Assembly (NCBI GenBank): GCA_014058105.1
Contig: JACGCM010000882.1
Coordinates: forward strand, 62,001 to 126,000
Origin: Kingdonia uniflora
Taxonomy: Eukaryota > Streptophyta > Magnoliopsida > Ranunculales > Circaeasteraceae
Direction: 5' to 3'
Length of the DNA stretch: 64,000 nt
Positions within the stretch are counted from its first letter, which is position 1. Each line of letters opens with the position of its first letter. This document shows positions 63,261-64,000 of the stretch, in pieces. The translations under genes and the position numbers were made by a program. The notes under the pieces were generated by a model. That model was not told where the DNA came from. It saw only the letters and a program-made list of their open reading frames with translations, and searched no databases.

Positions 63261-63780
63261 TTTGAAAATGTAAACAAATTAGAAAAATCTATATTATAAA
63301 TCTCAACGATTGTCCTACGTAGCGTGTCAAAGTTGACTGGGACAAGATGACGAGGCATATAACATAAGCATTTGTATTTGCAATAGTAAATAATATATAT
63401 CCATTTAATTAGTTTTAAAATACTATTAAATACCTTAAATTACTCATTTTTGTAACTCCCACATCCTCCTTCCAAATGAAAATGTCTCCAACACCCCATC
63501 ATTTTTCGTCTACCGAATCTCATATTATCTCTGAAGGAGTTTAATCATTCATGATTTGTATACAGGTTGTAGAAAAAGAAGAAAAAAGTTCTATTACGAA
63601 AAATCTCAGAAGGCATCCCATTTATGTTATCTCTCAATCCTTTCACTTCATTTGGAATTTTAAAGTTTCATTTCCTATGTTCAATTGGTCTTCAAATATT
63701 TTACTTTGAGTATTTCTTCAGTGTTCAACTTTTGGGCATTTTGCAAATCCAACAGATATGTTTGAAACCGTGATACTTGT
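63261..63780. other. Spacer before the terminal LTR, no gene recognised
   Basis: AT-rich, no domain recognised. Confidence 0.35.
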
Positions 63781-64000
63781 TGATCCAGGAGGATCTGGAC
63801 ATTCAACCTCTTAAAAGATGCCATGTCATTCGAACGAGCCTTGGAACCATTCGAATGAGTTTGAAGGAACAAAGACCAATTATGACTGCATCGTTTTCTA
63901 GGTATAAATTGGCAAGTCGTTCAAACAATATTTGGAGTCATTTTAACGACTGGGTTCGCAGAAGACCAATTATGACTGCCTCTATTTTTAAACATAAATT
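63781..64000 (+). repeat. Start of a gypsy LTR of the 9.36/31.8-kb family, cut by the window end
   Basis: Starts TGATCCAGGAGGATCTG, identical in type to the LTR starts at 9355 and (minus) 32320/35399. TTCGAA words follow (CATTCGAACGAG, CATTCGAATGAG). The antisense ORF 63681-63872 is not called. Whether a complete element follows lies outside the window. Confidence 0.65.

Overview
This window is nuclear DNA from a flowering plant, most likely a eudicot. It is AT-rich, with GT-AG introns, chloroplast and mitochondrial import genes, a CYP71-type P450, and the usual plant mix of Ty1/copia, Ty3/gypsy, LINE, hAT and Tourist-like elements. I cannot name the species. Four genes give continuous, splice-consistent coding models. 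These are a TIM22-like mitochondrial translocase (+, 317-7903, with a 7 kb last intron and a probable internal deletion), a cinnamoyl-CoA-reductase-like SDR (+, 17686-19200, six exons), the chloroplast translocon subunit TIC56 (-, 23989-19806, five exons) and a CYP71-clan P450 (-, 43649-42037, two exons). Broken gene pieces are an F-box/FBA relic (about 28.0-28.5 kb), a PsbP-domain relic (36.2-37.2 kb) and a short CAD-like relic (37.8 kb).

Layout. 0.3-7.9 kb: TIM22; its last intron holds a minus-strand LINE, which is itself split by an 825-bp solo LTR with a 5-bp duplication. 9.35-11.91 kb: internally deleted gypsy element with a perfect 5-bp TSD. 12-17.4 kb: LTR debris, two Tourist-like MITEs (TSD TTA) and two hAT-type non-autonomous elements (8-bp TSDs). 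17.7-24.1 kb: the CCR-like gene and TIC56, tail to tail. 24.7-25.1 kb: a Tourist-like MITE. 26.0-27.4 kb: a palindromic minisatellite with a 121-bp (242-bp) higher-order period. 28-35.4 kb: F-box relic, a 5'-truncated copia element and a second, complementarily deleted gypsy element of the 9.4-kb family. 36-42 kb: gene relics, Tat-like gypsy LTR and gag debris, a copia tail. 42-43.7 kb: P450. 46.3 kb: a third hAT-type element. 47-53.5 kb: a Tat-like gypsy element nested in an older one. 53.5-60.4 kb: two copia elements of one family, head to head. 60.4-63.3 kb: a LINE fragment with ORF1 and endonuclease only. From 63.78 kb: the start of another LTR of the 9.4/31.8-kb gypsy family.

The host genes are not a pathway cluster: TIM22 and TIC56 belong to organelle protein import, the CCR-like reductase and the P450 to specialised metabolism, and their adjacency looks accidental. 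The main biology on view is layered transposon insertion and decay. Precise target-site duplications allow an order of events to be read, and many element stop codons are CAG/CAA to TAG/TAA or TGG to TGA/TAG changes, as expected from deamination of methylated cytosine.
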